64,000 nt of DNA from Streptomyces xanthophaeus. GTDB lineage: Bacteria > Actinomycetota > Actinomycetes > Streptomycetales > Streptomycetaceae. Below, piece after piece: positions 43,615-51,438 of this stretch. How positions within the stretch are numbered: position 1 is the first letter of the stretch; every line of letters begins with the position of its first letter. The notes below the pieces were generated by a model that saw only the letters and a list, made by a program, of their open reading frames with translations, was not told where the DNA came from and made no database searches. The translations under genes and the position numbers were made by a program. The stretch lies in assembly GCF_000725805.1 (NCBI RefSeq), contig NZ_KL647134.1:62001-126000 (forward strand). The letters are read 5' to 3'.

Positions 43615-45255
43615 TCACCTCTCCTTCTGTAGTACGGACAGCGCGGCGATCAGCTCGGCCTGTGGTTCGGGGGTCACTTCGAGTGCTTCCAGGGGGGCGA
43701 GCCGGCGGTCCCGTTCGGCGCGCAGCACCTGGTCGAGGTGGTCGCCGACCAGCTCGGCGCCGCGGTCGCGCAGCCGCAGGGCGGCCTGGGCGCCGATGCG
43801 TTCGGCGAGCTTCTCGCCTGCGGGCCGGGCCCGTTTGCCGCCGAGGAGGGCGGCGACGAGCAGGGCGGCGACGCCGTCCGGGTCGGGCGGGGGCTGCTTG
43901 TCGAGCCGGGCCACTTCCTCCTCGGCGAGTTCCTCCAGGACGCGCCGCCAGCGCCGTACGGCCATGCCGATGCGCTCGCCCGCCTCCTTGTCGGGTGCGG
44001 GCAGCCGCACCGCACCTGCGGCCGGTTCCAGCCGCCAGGCGGCGGCGATCCGCTCGTCGGCCGCGGCGACGGCGCACTGGAGCAGGGCGGCGAGGGATTC
44101 GGCGAGGGAGTCCAGCAGTTCGTCGTGGCTGGTGTCGAGGGGGTAGCCGCGCCACCGGGTCAGGGCGTCCCCGGCGAGGACGGCCCCGCGGTCCAGCCGG
44201 TTGCGCACCCGCCTGCCCTCCCGCTTGTACGCGTCCTCGACGGCCGAGGTCAGCCGTACGGCGGCGGCGTGCTGGGCGGCGACGGCGGAGGCGAGTTCGG
44301 GCATCCGGCGGCCTAGGGAGTCCAGTGCGCCGAGTGCGGTGCGCCCGACGGCGTACTGGCGGGCCGCCGGGTCCTGGGCGTGGTGGGCGAGCCAGGCGTA
44401 CAGCGGGGCGACGGCGCTGGCCGGCAGGAGGCCGCCGCCGCCCGCCGACTCCGGGAGTTCGGGCACGGTGAACCGGGGCACCTCGCCCAGTCCGGCGCGG
44501 GTGAGCAGGGCCCCGTACTGCCGTGAGACCTCGGCGAGCACCTGGTGCGGGACCCGGTCGAGGACGGTGATGAGGGTGGCCTTGTACTGCTTGGCGGTGC
44601 GCAGCAGGTGCCAGGGCACGGCGTCGGCGTACCGCGAGGCGGTGGTGACCATGACCCAGACGTCGGCGGCGCAGATGAGTTCGGCGGCGAGGGTGCGGTT
44701 CTCGACGACGAGGGAGTCGATGTCGGGGGCGTCGAGGATGGCGAGGCCGCGGGGCAGGGTGGAGACGGTCTCGATCCGCATCTCGCGGGTGGCGTGGCCG
44801 GAGCCGTGGCTGCCGGTGGCGGGGCCTCGGTCGCGGGAGCGGGCCCGGGCGGCGGGGAGGGATTCGTCCTCGCCGTGCGGCACCCACACGCGCATCAGGT
44901 CGGGCAGCACCCTCATTCCGGCGAACCAGTGGTGGTCATCCGGATGGCAGACGAGCACCGGGGTACGCGTGGTGGGGCGGAGCACCCCTGCCTCGCTGAC
45001 CTGCCGTCCGACGAGGGAGTTGACGAGGGTGGACTTACCGGCCCCGGTGGACCCGCCGACGACGGCGAGCAGCGGCGCCTCGGGCGCCTTCAGCCGGGGT
45101 ACGAGATAGTCGTCGAGCTGCGCGAGCAGCTCTGCTCTGGTCTGGCGGGCGCGCGGGGCGCCGGGCAGAGGCAGCGGCAGACGCACGGACGCGACCCGGT
45201 CGCGCAGGGCGGACAGGGCATCGAGCAGCTGAGGCCGTACATCCAAGGTCACCAC
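43615..45255 (-). CDS. Dynamin-like GTPase (partner of the next gene)
   Basis: A 546-residue GTPase without clear membrane helices. G1 [16 protein letters not shown]3 LDAPDIDS and VLDRVP (G4-like) are present. The rest is helical. The message begins near a TAAATT box at 45276-45271, giving a very short leader before GTG 45255. Adjacent, co-directional GTPases of unequal type suggest a paired membrane-remodelling machine. Confidence 0.85.
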   Translation of the reverse strand: MVTLDVRPQLLDALSALRDRVASVRLPLPLPGAPRARQTRAELLAQLDDYLVPRLKAPEAPLLAVVGGSTGAGKSTLVNSLVGRQVSEAGVLRPTTRTPVLVCHPDDHHWFAGMRVLPDLMRVWVPHGEDESLPAARARSRDRGPATGSHGSGHATREMRIETVSTLPRGLAILDAPDIDSLVVENRTLAAELICAADVWVMVTTASRYADAVPWHLLRTAKQYKATLITVLDRVPHQVLAEVSRQYGALLTRAGLGEVPRFTVPELPESAGGGGLLPASAVAPLYAWLAHHAQDPAARQYAVGRTALGALDSLGRRMPELASAVAAQHAAAVRLTSAVEDAYKREGRRVRNRLDRGAVLAGDALTRWRGYPLDTSHDELLDSLAESLAALLQCAVAAADERIAAAWRLEPAAGAVRLPAPDKEAGERIGMAVRRWRRVLEELAEEEVARLDKQPPPDPDGVAALLVAALLGGKRARPAGEKLAERIGAQAALRLRDRGAELVGDHLDQVLRAERDRRLAPLEALEVTPEPQAELIAALSVLQKER

Positions 45256-45579
45256 ATGCGAAGAATGCCCAATTTAGGACCATTTTTGAAGCTTATACGT
45301 CCTCTGCGCGCCGACCGCGACTCCAGAGGGACATTCTGGATGAACCAGACGAGTGGGGCGCAGGCATAACGAGTGCACAACACCCAGGGCGCCACGGCGC
45401 AAAAGCGGTGCGAGAATCGCACCTGCCTGCGATTATCGGGACCGCTTCACCGAACCTCCACATCGTGGCACGCGAGTGAAGCAACCGGGACAAGGCAACC
45501 GGAGCCCTATCCTTGACCCGGCACGGACCCCAGTCCCACCCCCACCAAAGGGGCTCCAGGCCACCACGGCCACCTTCCG
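45256..45579. other. Gene-free segment between the GTPase operon and tRNA-Arg
   Basis: 324 bases. The left end holds an AT-rich stretch (45270-45300) that probably contains the leftward GTPase promoter. A 7-bp-arm hairpin, GGTGCGA-GAA-TCGCACC (45407-45423), and TTGACC at 45513-45518 (possible tRNA promoter -35) are the only structures I see. No gene. Confidence 0.6.
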
Positions 45580-45652
45580 GCCCCCGTAGCTCAGTGGATA
45601 GAGCAGGTGCCTTCTAAGCACTTGGCCGCAGGTTCGAGTCCTGCCGGGGGCA
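45580..45652 (+). tRNA. tRNA-Arg (anticodon TCT)
   Basis: 73 nt. Acceptor stem GCCCCCG pairs with CGGGGGC and A73 follows; D arm GCTC...GAGC; anticodon stem closes the loop CTTCTAA giving anticodon TCT (reads AGA); T arm GCAGG-TTCGAGT-CCTGC. The CCA end is not encoded. A terminator hairpin follows. Confidence 0.97.
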
Positions 45653-45670
45653 CTCTTTCCTCACACCCTC

Positions 45671-45693
45671 AAGCCCTCCCCAGCGGAGGGCTT
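45671..45693 (+). terminator. Hairpin terminator after tRNA-Arg
   Basis: AAGCCCTCC (45671-45679) and GGAGGGCTT (45685-45693), loop of 5, followed by TTC. Confidence 0.8.
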
Positions 45694-45856
45694 TCATGCA
45701 GGTCAGCGGCACAATTGCGGCCCCCTCGCAGCGGCGGCGCAAAACACCTTCCGCGCCGGACCGCAGCCATTTCCCCGGCCCGCCGGGGTCCTTCGCCTAA
45801 AATCGGGCACCCGTGCGGAACGGCTGCCGGAGACGGCACCGGAAAAGGGGGGAACC

Positions 45857-46711
45857 GTGGGGAACGGCAGGCTGCTCGCCGTCAGTGATCTGCACATCGT
45901 CCACAAGGAGAACCGCGCCGTCACCGAGTCCTTGCGGCCCGGTTCGGACGAGGACTGGCTGATCGTCGCCGGTGACGTCGCCGAGGAGTACGCCAAGGTC
46001 GAATGGGCGCTGAAGCTGCTCGCCGACCGCTTCGCGAAGGTCATCTGGGCGCCCGGCAACCACGAGCTGTGGACGCACCCGGACGATCCGGTCGACCTGC
46101 GCGGCGAGAAGCGGTACCTGCACCTCGTCGAGCTCTGCCGCAGCCTGGGCATCGCCAGCCCCGAGGACCCGTACCCGGTGTGGGAGGGGGCGGACGGACC
46201 CGTCGCCGTCGCCCCGCTCTTCGTGCTCTACGACTACTCGTTCCGGGTGCCCGGCGCCGACACCAAGGAGGAGTCGCTGCGCCGGGCCCACGCGGCCGGG
46301 GTCGTCTGCACCGACGAGTACCTGCTGCACCCCGACCCCTACCCCGCCGCGGACGACTGGTGCCGCGCCCGGGTGGCCGAAACCGAACGGCGGCTGTCCG
46401 CGCTCGACCCGGGGCAACGGACCGTCCTCGTCAACCACTTCCCCCTGACGCGCGAACCGACGCAGATCCTGCGCTACCCCGACTTCGCCCAGTGGTGCGG
46501 CACCGAACTCACCGCCGACTGGCACAAGCGTTTCCGCGCCGTCTCCGTCGTCTACGGACACCTGCACATCCCCCGCGTCATCTGGCGCGACGGGGTCCGC
46601 TTCGAGGAGGTCTCCCTCGGCTACCCGCGCGAGTGGCGCCCGCGGCCCCCGCGCGAACCCCTGCGCCAGATCCTGCCGTTGCCGCCCCGGGCGGAGGGCG
46701 ACACCCAGTGA
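45857..46711 (+). CDS. Metallophosphoesterase
   Basis: A 284-residue calcineurin-like phosphoesterase. All metal-binding motifs are present: AVSDLHI, VAGDVAE, GNHELW, VNHFPL and YGHLHIP. GTG start 45857 follows GGGGGGAA. The gene overlaps the next gene, a phosphopantetheinyl transferase, by four bases (GTGA). This two-gene arrangement recurs in Streptomyces, which suggests a functional link, perhaps phosphopantetheine turnover; that is inference. Confidence 0.92.
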   Translation: MGNGRLLAVSDLHIVHKENRAVTESLRPGSDEDWLIVAGDVAEEYAKVEWALKLLADRFAKVIWAPGNHELWTHPDDPVDLRGEKRYLHLVELCRSLGIASPEDPYPVWEGADGPVAVAPLFVLYDYSFRVPGADTKEESLRRAHAAGVVCTDEYLLHPDPYPAADDWCRARVAETERRLSALDPGQRTVLVNHFPLTREPTQILRYPDFAQWCGTELTADWHKRFRAVSVVYGHLHIPRVIWRDGVRFEEVSLGYPREWRPRPPREPLRQILPLPPRAEGDTQ

Positions 46712-47394
46712 TCCAGGAGATCCTGCCCACCGGCGTGGTGTCGGTGGAGGCGCGGGGCGACCTGACCGGCGCCCTGCTGGAGCCCGGCGAAGGCATCCTC
46801 CCGGAGGAAGCACCGCTCATCGCGAAGGCGGTGCCCTCGCGGCAGCGCGAGTTCACCACCGTACGGATCTGCGCGCGCCGCGCGCTGGGCCGGCTCGGGC
46901 AGCCTCCCGTGGCCCTGGTCACCAACCGGCGCGGGGCGCCCCAGTGGCCCTCCGGCGTGGTCGGCAGCATGACGCACTGCGCGGGCTACCGGGCGGCGGC
47001 CGTGGCCCGCTCCGCGGACGCCGCGGCGATCGGCATCGACGCCGAACCGCATCGTCCGCTGCCCGCCGGCGTCCTGGACACGATCGCGCTGCCCCGCGAA
47101 CAGCGGTCGGTGCGCGCGCTGACGGACCGCTCCCCCGCGATCCCGTGGGACCGGATCCTCTTCAGCGCGAAGGAGAGCGTGTTCAAGGCCTGGTACCCGC
47201 TCACGGAGCAGGAACTGGCCTTCGAGGAGGCTGACATCGAGATCGACGGGGCCACGGGGGACTTCTCGGCACGCCTGTTGCGCCCCGGACCGGTGGTCGG
47301 CGGGCGGCGGATCGAGGTGTTCACCGGCCGCTGGCTGGCCCGCGACGGCCTGGTCATGACCGCGGTGACCGTCGCGGCGCCGACCGGCCGCTGA
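46708..47394 (+). CDS. 4'-phosphopantetheinyl transferase (first copy)
   Basis: A 228-residue EntD/PptT-like enzyme that loads coenzyme A-derived phosphopantetheine on carrier proteins. IGIDAEPHRPLP and FSAKESVFKAWYPL are the two metal/CoA motifs; SMTHCAGYRAAA precedes them. GTG 46708 is coupled to the phosphoesterase stop. A second, Sfp-type copy lies at 58046. Carrier proteins are not encoded in the window. Confidence 0.92.
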   Translation: MIQEILPTGVVSVEARGDLTGALLEPGEGILPEEAPLIAKAVPSRQREFTTVRICARRALGRLGQPPVALVTNRRGAPQWPSGVVGSMTHCAGYRAAAVARSADAAAIGIDAEPHRPLPAGVLDTIALPREQRSVRALTDRSPAIPWDRILFSAKESVFKAWYPLTEQELAFEEADIEIDGATGDFSARLLRPGPVVGGRRIEVFTGRWLARDGLVMTAVTVAAPTGR

Positions 47395-47414
47395 AGGACC
47401 CGGCGGCCGCTGGA

Positions 47415-47474
47415 GGACGGACCGGCCCGGGACGGACCGGCCCGGGACGGACCGGCCCGGGACGGACCGGCCCG
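47415..47474. repeat. Four perfect 15-bp tandem repeats
   Basis: GGACGGACCGGCCCG repeated four times without a mismatch (47415-47429, -47444, -47459, -47474), directly abutting the next terminator stem. Non-coding. Confidence 0.95.
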
Positions 47475-47504
47475 CCGGGCCGGGAGCGCACTCCCGGCCC
47501 GGCG
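47473..47504. terminator. Bidirectional hairpin terminator
   Basis: 14-bp perfect stem (47473-47486 with 47491-47504), loop CGCA, between the convergent phosphopantetheinyl transferase and adenosylhomocysteinase genes. Confidence 0.88.
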
Positions 47505-47530
47505 GACCTCACCTGCGGCAGGTCCTGCGA

Positions 47531-48802
47531 CTAGGACCCGAACTCCCAGGAGTTCATGTACGTCTCCTGGTCACTGGTCAGGGTGTCGATCTGGATGCCC
47601 ATCGTCTCCAGCTTCACCCGGGCCACGTGCTTGTCGATCTCGGTCGGCACGTCGACCACACCGGGCTCCAGCGACGCGTACGTCTTGGTGAGCCACTCCG
47701 CCGTCAGGGCCTGGTCGGCGAAGGACATGTCCATCACCGAGGCGGGGTGGCCCTCGGCCGCACCGAGGTTGACCAGCCGGCCCTCCGCCACCAGCAGCAG
47801 GCGGCGGCCGTCGGCCAGGATGTACTCGTCGGTCTGGTGGCGGATGCGCGAACGCTTCTCCACCGCCATCTCGCCCAGCCCGGCCACGTCCACCTCGATG
47901 TCGAAGTGACCGGCGTTGGCGAGGATCGCCCCGTCCTTCATGACCTCGAAGTGCTCGGGGCGCAGCGCACCGCGGTTGCTGGTGACCGTGATGAACACGT
48001 CGCCGATCCGGGCCGCTTCGAGCATCGGCATGACCCGGTAGCCCTGCATGGTCGCGTCGAGCGCCTTGGTGGGGTCGATCTCGGTGACGACGACGTGCGC
48101 GCCCAGGCCCGCGGCCCGCTCGGCCAGGCCCTTGCCGCAGTAGCCGAACCCGCCGATGACCACGGTCTTGCCCGCGAACAGCAGATTCGTGGCGCGCATG
48201 ATCGCGTCCAGGGAGGACTGTCCCGTGCCGTAGCGGTTGTCGAACATGTGCTTGGTGTCCGTGTCGTTCACCGCGACCACCGGGAAGCGCAGCGCGTCGT
48301 CCGCTGCCATCTGGCGCAGCCGCACGACACCGGTGGTGGTCTCCTCGCAGCCCGCCTTGATGGCTTCGAGCAGCTCCTTGCGGGTGGTGTGGAGGGTGTT
48401 GACCAGGTCGCAGCCGTCGTCGAAGACGAAGTCGGGACGGATGTCGAGCGCCGCGTTGATGTGCGCGTAGTACGCGTCGCGGTCGACGCCGTTGCGGGCG
48501 AAGACGCTGATGCCGTACTCGTGGACCAGGGCCGCCATGGTGTCGTCCTGCGTGGACAGCGGGTTGCTGGCGCAGGCGGCGAGCTCCGCGCCGCCCGCCT
48601 TCAGCGTCCGCAGCAGGACGGCGGTCTCCGTGGTCATGTGCATACACGCCGCGAACCGTTGGCCTTCGAAGGGCCGTTCCTTGGCGAAGCGCTCCCGGAT
48701 TTGCCGCAGAACGGGCATGGAGCGCTCCGCCCATTCGATGCGGGCGACTCCCTGAGCCCTGAGCGACGGGTCGGCGATGTCGTGCTGAGGAAGATCAGTC
48801 AT
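47531..48802 (-). CDS. Adenosylhomocysteinase, short form
   Basis: A 423-residue S-adenosylhomocysteine hydrolase that splits SAH into adenosine and homocysteine. CMHMTTETAVLLRTL, NDTDTKHMFDNRYGTG, VVIGGFGYCGKG (NAD site) and ANAGHFDIEVDV are diagnostic. At 423 residues it lacks the roughly 40-residue insertion of the usual Streptomyces enzyme (about 480) and resembles shorter archaeal/bacterial versions, so it is probably a second, cluster-specific copy. It is 67 bases downstream of the MFS exporter and would recycle SAH produced by the neighbouring methyltransferase. Confidence 0.93.
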   Translation of the reverse strand: MTDLPQHDIADPSLRAQGVARIEWAERSMPVLRQIRERFAKERPFEGQRFAACMHMTTETAVLLRTLKAGGAELAACASNPLSTQDDTMAALVHEYGISVFARNGVDRDAYYAHINAALDIRPDFVFDDGCDLVNTLHTTRKELLEAIKAGCEETTTGVVRLRQMAADDALRFPVVAVNDTDTKHMFDNRYGTGQSSLDAIMRATNLLFAGKTVVIGGFGYCGKGLAERAAGLGAHVVVTEIDPTKALDATMQGYRVMPMLEAARIGDVFITVTSNRGALRPEHFEVMKDGAILANAGHFDIEVDVAGLGEMAVEKRSRIRHQTDEYILADGRRLLLVAEGRLVNLGAAEGHPASVMDMSFADQALTAEWLTKTYASLEPGVVDVPTEIDKHVARVKLETMGIQIDTLTSDQETYMNSWEFGS

Positions 48803-48869
48803 GTCTCAACCCTAGGCAGATATATGGGTAGTTGACCAGGCTCGGCGCACTGGGTGCGACGGCCCGGGT

Positions 48870-50321
48870 TCAGCTCTCTTGCTGCTTCGCACCGGCGCGG
48901 GACCGGCCCGGGAGCGCCACCAGGACGAGTACGGCGGTCGCGAGTGCGACGGCCGCTCCGATGGCGAAGGCGTTCCCGTAGTTTTCGGCCCTTGTCGCGG
49001 CGGAGACCACGTCGTCCGCATCCGCACCGCCCTCGGCGACGGCCATCAGCAGCGCGACGCACAGGGCCGTTCCGAACTGCACGGATGCGTTCAGCAGGCC
49101 GCCCGCCAGGCCCTGTTGCTCGGCGGGGACGTCCATCGTGGCCGTGATGGTGGAGGCCGCGAAGAAGGACGAGAAACCGATGCCTGTCAGCACCAGACCC
49201 GGCAGCAGGACGGCGGCGTAGGAGGAGTCCGGGGTGATGCGGCTGAGGACGAACACGCCCGCGGCGACGATCACGGAGCCGCCCGCGCACACTGCCTTGG
49301 GGCCGATCTTGGTCACCAGCATGGCCGCGATGGGACCGGCGAAGACGACGGCCACGCCCAGGGTCAGGAAGACCAGTCCGGTCTCCAGGGCGTCCCGTTG
49401 CTGGACCTGCTGGAGGAAGAGCGACAGGGCCAGGGCCACGGCCCCCATCACGCCCGGGACCAGGAGCGCGGCGAGGTTGGCGACCGAGACGCTGCGCGTA
49501 CGGAAGATGCTCAGCGGCACCAGCGGGTTCGAGGACCGGCTCTCGACGACGACGAAGCAGATCAGCATCACGAGGCCGGCGGCGATGGCCGCGAGGCCGG
49601 TGGCCCGGTCCCCGCCGAGGGTGGTGAGTCCGTAGATGACGCCGCTGACGCCCAGGGTGGACAGGATCGCCCCCGGCACGTCGTAGCGGTTCTCGCCGGA
49701 CCGGCTGCCGTCGGCCGGGATGAGCCGGTAGGCGGCGAGGATCGCGAGGGCTGTCAGCGGCACGTTGACGAAGAACACCCAGCGCCAGCCGGTGAGCTGG
49801 GTGAGGACCCCGCCCGCCAGGACGCCGATGGCGAAACCGCTGGCCGAGGCGGCGCTGAACCAGCCCAGCGCCTTGTTCCGCTCCGGCCCGGGGGCGGTGC
49901 CGGTGGTGATCAGGGACAGCACGGCGGGCCCGATGAAGGCGGCCCCGACGCCCTGGAGCGCGCGCATGGCCACGAGCAGGCCGGGGCTGGTGGCGAGGCC
50001 TCCGATCAGGGAGGCCAGGCCGAAGAGGGCGAGGCCGGGGACCAGCATCCGGCGGCGGCCGAGCTGGTCACTGAGCCGTCCGCCCAGGAGCAGCAGGCCG
50101 CCGTAGGTCAGCGCGTACGCACTGACGACCCACTGGACGCCGTTGTGGGAGAAGCCTAACGAGGTCTCGATCCGAGGCAGGGCCACGTTGACGATCGAGA
50201 AGTCGAGCAGCATGAGCAGTTGGACACCGCAGAGCAGGACCAGTCTCCATGGTCCCGCAGAGGGGGATGGGGTGGCTGTTCCGCCGGCGGCCGCGGTCGT
50301 CACGCCAGGTCGGGGGTTCAC
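48870..50321 (-). CDS. MFS exporter, DHA2 (EmrB/QacA-like) family
   Basis: A 483-residue protein with about 14 membrane helices. LDFSIVNVALP opens helix 1 and GGRLSDQLGRRRML is the loop 2-3 motif A of the family; VGAAFIGPAVLSLI is helix 4. GTG 50321 follows a strong AGGAGGTGA. Codon 55 is TTA (50157-50159), which predicts dependence on the bldA tRNA. It is divergent from the biosynthetic genes starting at 50534, the usual position of an exporter or self-resistance pump for the product. Confidence 0.93.
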   Translation of the reverse strand: MNPRPGVTTAAAGGTATPSPSAGPWRLVLLCGVQLLMLLDFSIVNVALPRIETSLGFSHNGVQWVVSAYALTYGGLLLLGGRLSDQLGRRRMLVPGLALFGLASLIGGLATSPGLLVAMRALQGVGAAFIGPAVLSLITTGTAPGPERNKALGWFSAASASGFAIGVLAGGVLTQLTGWRWVFFVNVPLTALAILAAYRLIPADGSRSGENRYDVPGAILSTLGVSGVIYGLTTLGGDRATGLAAIAAGLVMLICFVVVESRSSNPLVPLSIFRTRSVSVANLAALLVPGVMGAVALALSLFLQQVQQRDALETGLVFLTLGVAVVFAGPIAAMLVTKIGPKAVCAGGSVIVAAGVFVLSRITPDSSYAAVLLPGLVLTGIGFSSFFAASTITATMDVPAEQQGLAGGLLNASVQFGTALCVALLMAVAEGGADADDVVSAATRAENYGNAFAIGAAVALATAVLVLVALPGRSRAGAKQQES

Positions 50322-50533
50322 GCGTCGTCACCTCCTCGGTGAATTGATCACACAATTCGGTGAGTGTAGGGGCGAGATGCATGCCGTGTGCAGGAGTGGG
50401 AGCGCCCGGTGTGCAGACCGTCGATTTTCAGACATCGAACGAACCTCCGGTCATCGACTGATCGACTTGGCCGAAAGCTCTTGTGGTGGTGGACTTCGAA
50501 CGTTAAGTTCTAGCGCCGAAAGGGGGTTTGATT
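50322..50533. promoter_or_regulatory. Divergent promoter region of the sulfur-metabolite cluster
   Basis: Lower in GC than its surroundings. It carries several ATCGA-containing short repeats (50412-50465) such as ATCGACTGATCGAC, and TTCGAACGTTAAG near 50497. I cannot assign -10/-35 boxes with confidence. The RBS AAAGGGGG at 50518-50525 serves the small ORF at 50534. Confidence 0.5.
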
Positions 50534-50686
50534 ATGAGTGAGGCACGGGGGCGATGTAGGTGCGCCGTTAAGGCGCCCTCCAGCTGCGATTTACCTTTAA
50601 CGATCTTCCTCTCGGATCCGACCGCGGATCCTCAGCTCCACCGCTCGACTAAGCGGACCCTGTCGCCGGGAAGGCGGACAGGATGA
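50534..50686 (+). CDS. Small 50-residue ORF coupled to the cluster, with two TTA codons
   Basis: ATG 50534 has an AAAGGGGG ribosome-binding site at a good distance, and the stop at 50684-50686 overlaps the ATG of the next gene (ATGA). The predicted peptide starts MSEARGRCRC, has cysteines at positions 8, 10 and 18 and a basic C-terminal half ending RTLSPGRRTG. Leucines 20 and 22 are TTA codons (50591-50593, 50597-50599), very rare in Streptomyces. It may be a regulatory leader peptide whose translation, and so that of the next gene, depends on the bldA tRNA; a product precursor is less likely because no leader/core pattern is visible. Not recognised. Confidence 0.5.
   Translation: MSEARGRCRCAVKAPSSCDLPLTIFLSDPTADPQLHRSTKRTLSPGRRTG
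50562..50656 (+). other. Three consecutive hairpins in the leader of the operon
   Basis: GCGCC-GTTAA-GGCGC (50562-50576), GGATCCG-ACCG-CGGATCC (50614-50631) and CCGCT-CGACTA-AGCGG (50641-50656), all with perfect arms, lie inside the small ORF. The last one ends 14 bases before the AAGG box of the next gene. Ribosome progress through the TTA codons would decide which hairpins form. Confidence 0.45.
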
Positions 50687-51438
50687 GGGTCGACGCGATG
50701 TCCATAGCCCGGCGATATGTGGAATTCCGAGCTCCAGGACATCGACTCCCCACTCTGGTCGAGCTCGAACTCGACGAGAGCCTCTGCCTCACCATTGCCG
50801 ACTGGTACGCGAGCGCCCCCGACTCCGCCGAGGACCCGGAGACACGGCGCCAGTACGAGATCCTCAAGCTGGAGACGGGGCAGCAGTTCGAGGCGATGCG
50901 CCGGGCAGGGGTCCACGTCCGCCCGTGGTTAGAGGGCGGGCAGCCGTACAAAAGTTCGGCGCATTTATGGCGCGAAGTGGTCAACTCAGGCACTCTCTAT
51001 GTGTACTTGACCAGCCTGGGTCACGGGGAGAGCGGTTCGACTCCCGACGCCGTGACCCATCCGATGGTCGAACCCTCCGAATACGTCATCGACGGAGTCC
51101 GGTTCGCCCACAACGACGTCTTCCGTGCCGTGCACGACTTCTTCGGCCACATTGCGCGAGGCAACCCCTTCACCGCACATGGCGAACACTTGGCAGCCTG
51201 GGACCACAGTCACATGTATCCGGCGGACTGCCATCCGGTTCTTCTCTCGGAGACCGTCAGTCAAATCTGCTGGTTCTACTACGGGCCGCACCTCAGGGAT
51301 TCCCGCGGACGGATTCCTTCACCCGGTTCAGAGGATTACGTTCCGCCTCGGGACCGGCCTTACTCGCCACAGAAGACCACGCCACTGCCACATGAGCTGA
51401 TGGACGGGTTCTTCTCTCTCTTCAAGCAGGTGAACTGA
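50683..51438 (+). CDS. Putative non-haem iron protein with HDFFGH motif
   Basis: A 251-residue protein, start ATG 50683 (ATG 50698 also possible). The core reads NDVFRAVHDFFGHIARGN, GEHLAAWDHSHMY and LLSETVSQ. Two histidines 5 apart and a glutamate 34 residues later match the two-His-one-carboxylate iron site spacing of aromatic amino-acid hydroxylases, but overall similarity looks low; related bacterial and phage proteins are often annotated as carnitine CoA-transferase-like, probably wrongly. The gene has lower GC than the rest and two TTA codons (50929-50931, 50965-50967). It is overlapped by the small ORF and overlaps the desulfurase. Function unassigned. Confidence 0.72.
   Translation: MRVDAMSIARRYVEFRAPGHRLPTLVELELDESLCLTIADWYASAPDSAEDPETRRQYEILKLETGQQFEAMRRAGVHVRPWLEGGQPYKSSAHLWREVVNSGTLYVYLTSLGHGESGSTPDAVTHPMVEPSEYVIDGVRFAHNDVFRAVHDFFGHIARGNPFTAHGEHLAAWDHSHMYPADCHPVLLSETVSQICWFYYGPHLRDSRGRIPSPGSEDYVPPRDRPYSPQKTTPLPHELMDGFFSLFKQVN

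Noticed and set aside
45580..45652. tRNA-Arg as a used attachment site
   Set aside because: No integrase and no duplicated tRNA 3' end in the window, so only mentioned as a possible boundary.
47415..47474. CRISPR-like array
   Set aside because: The 15-bp units are directly adjacent with no spacers, and no cas gene is nearby.
50322..50682. SAM or SAH riboswitch upstream of the methyl-cycle genes
   Set aside because: Tempting by context, but I do not see a known consensus, and the hairpins fit an attenuator in a coding leader better.
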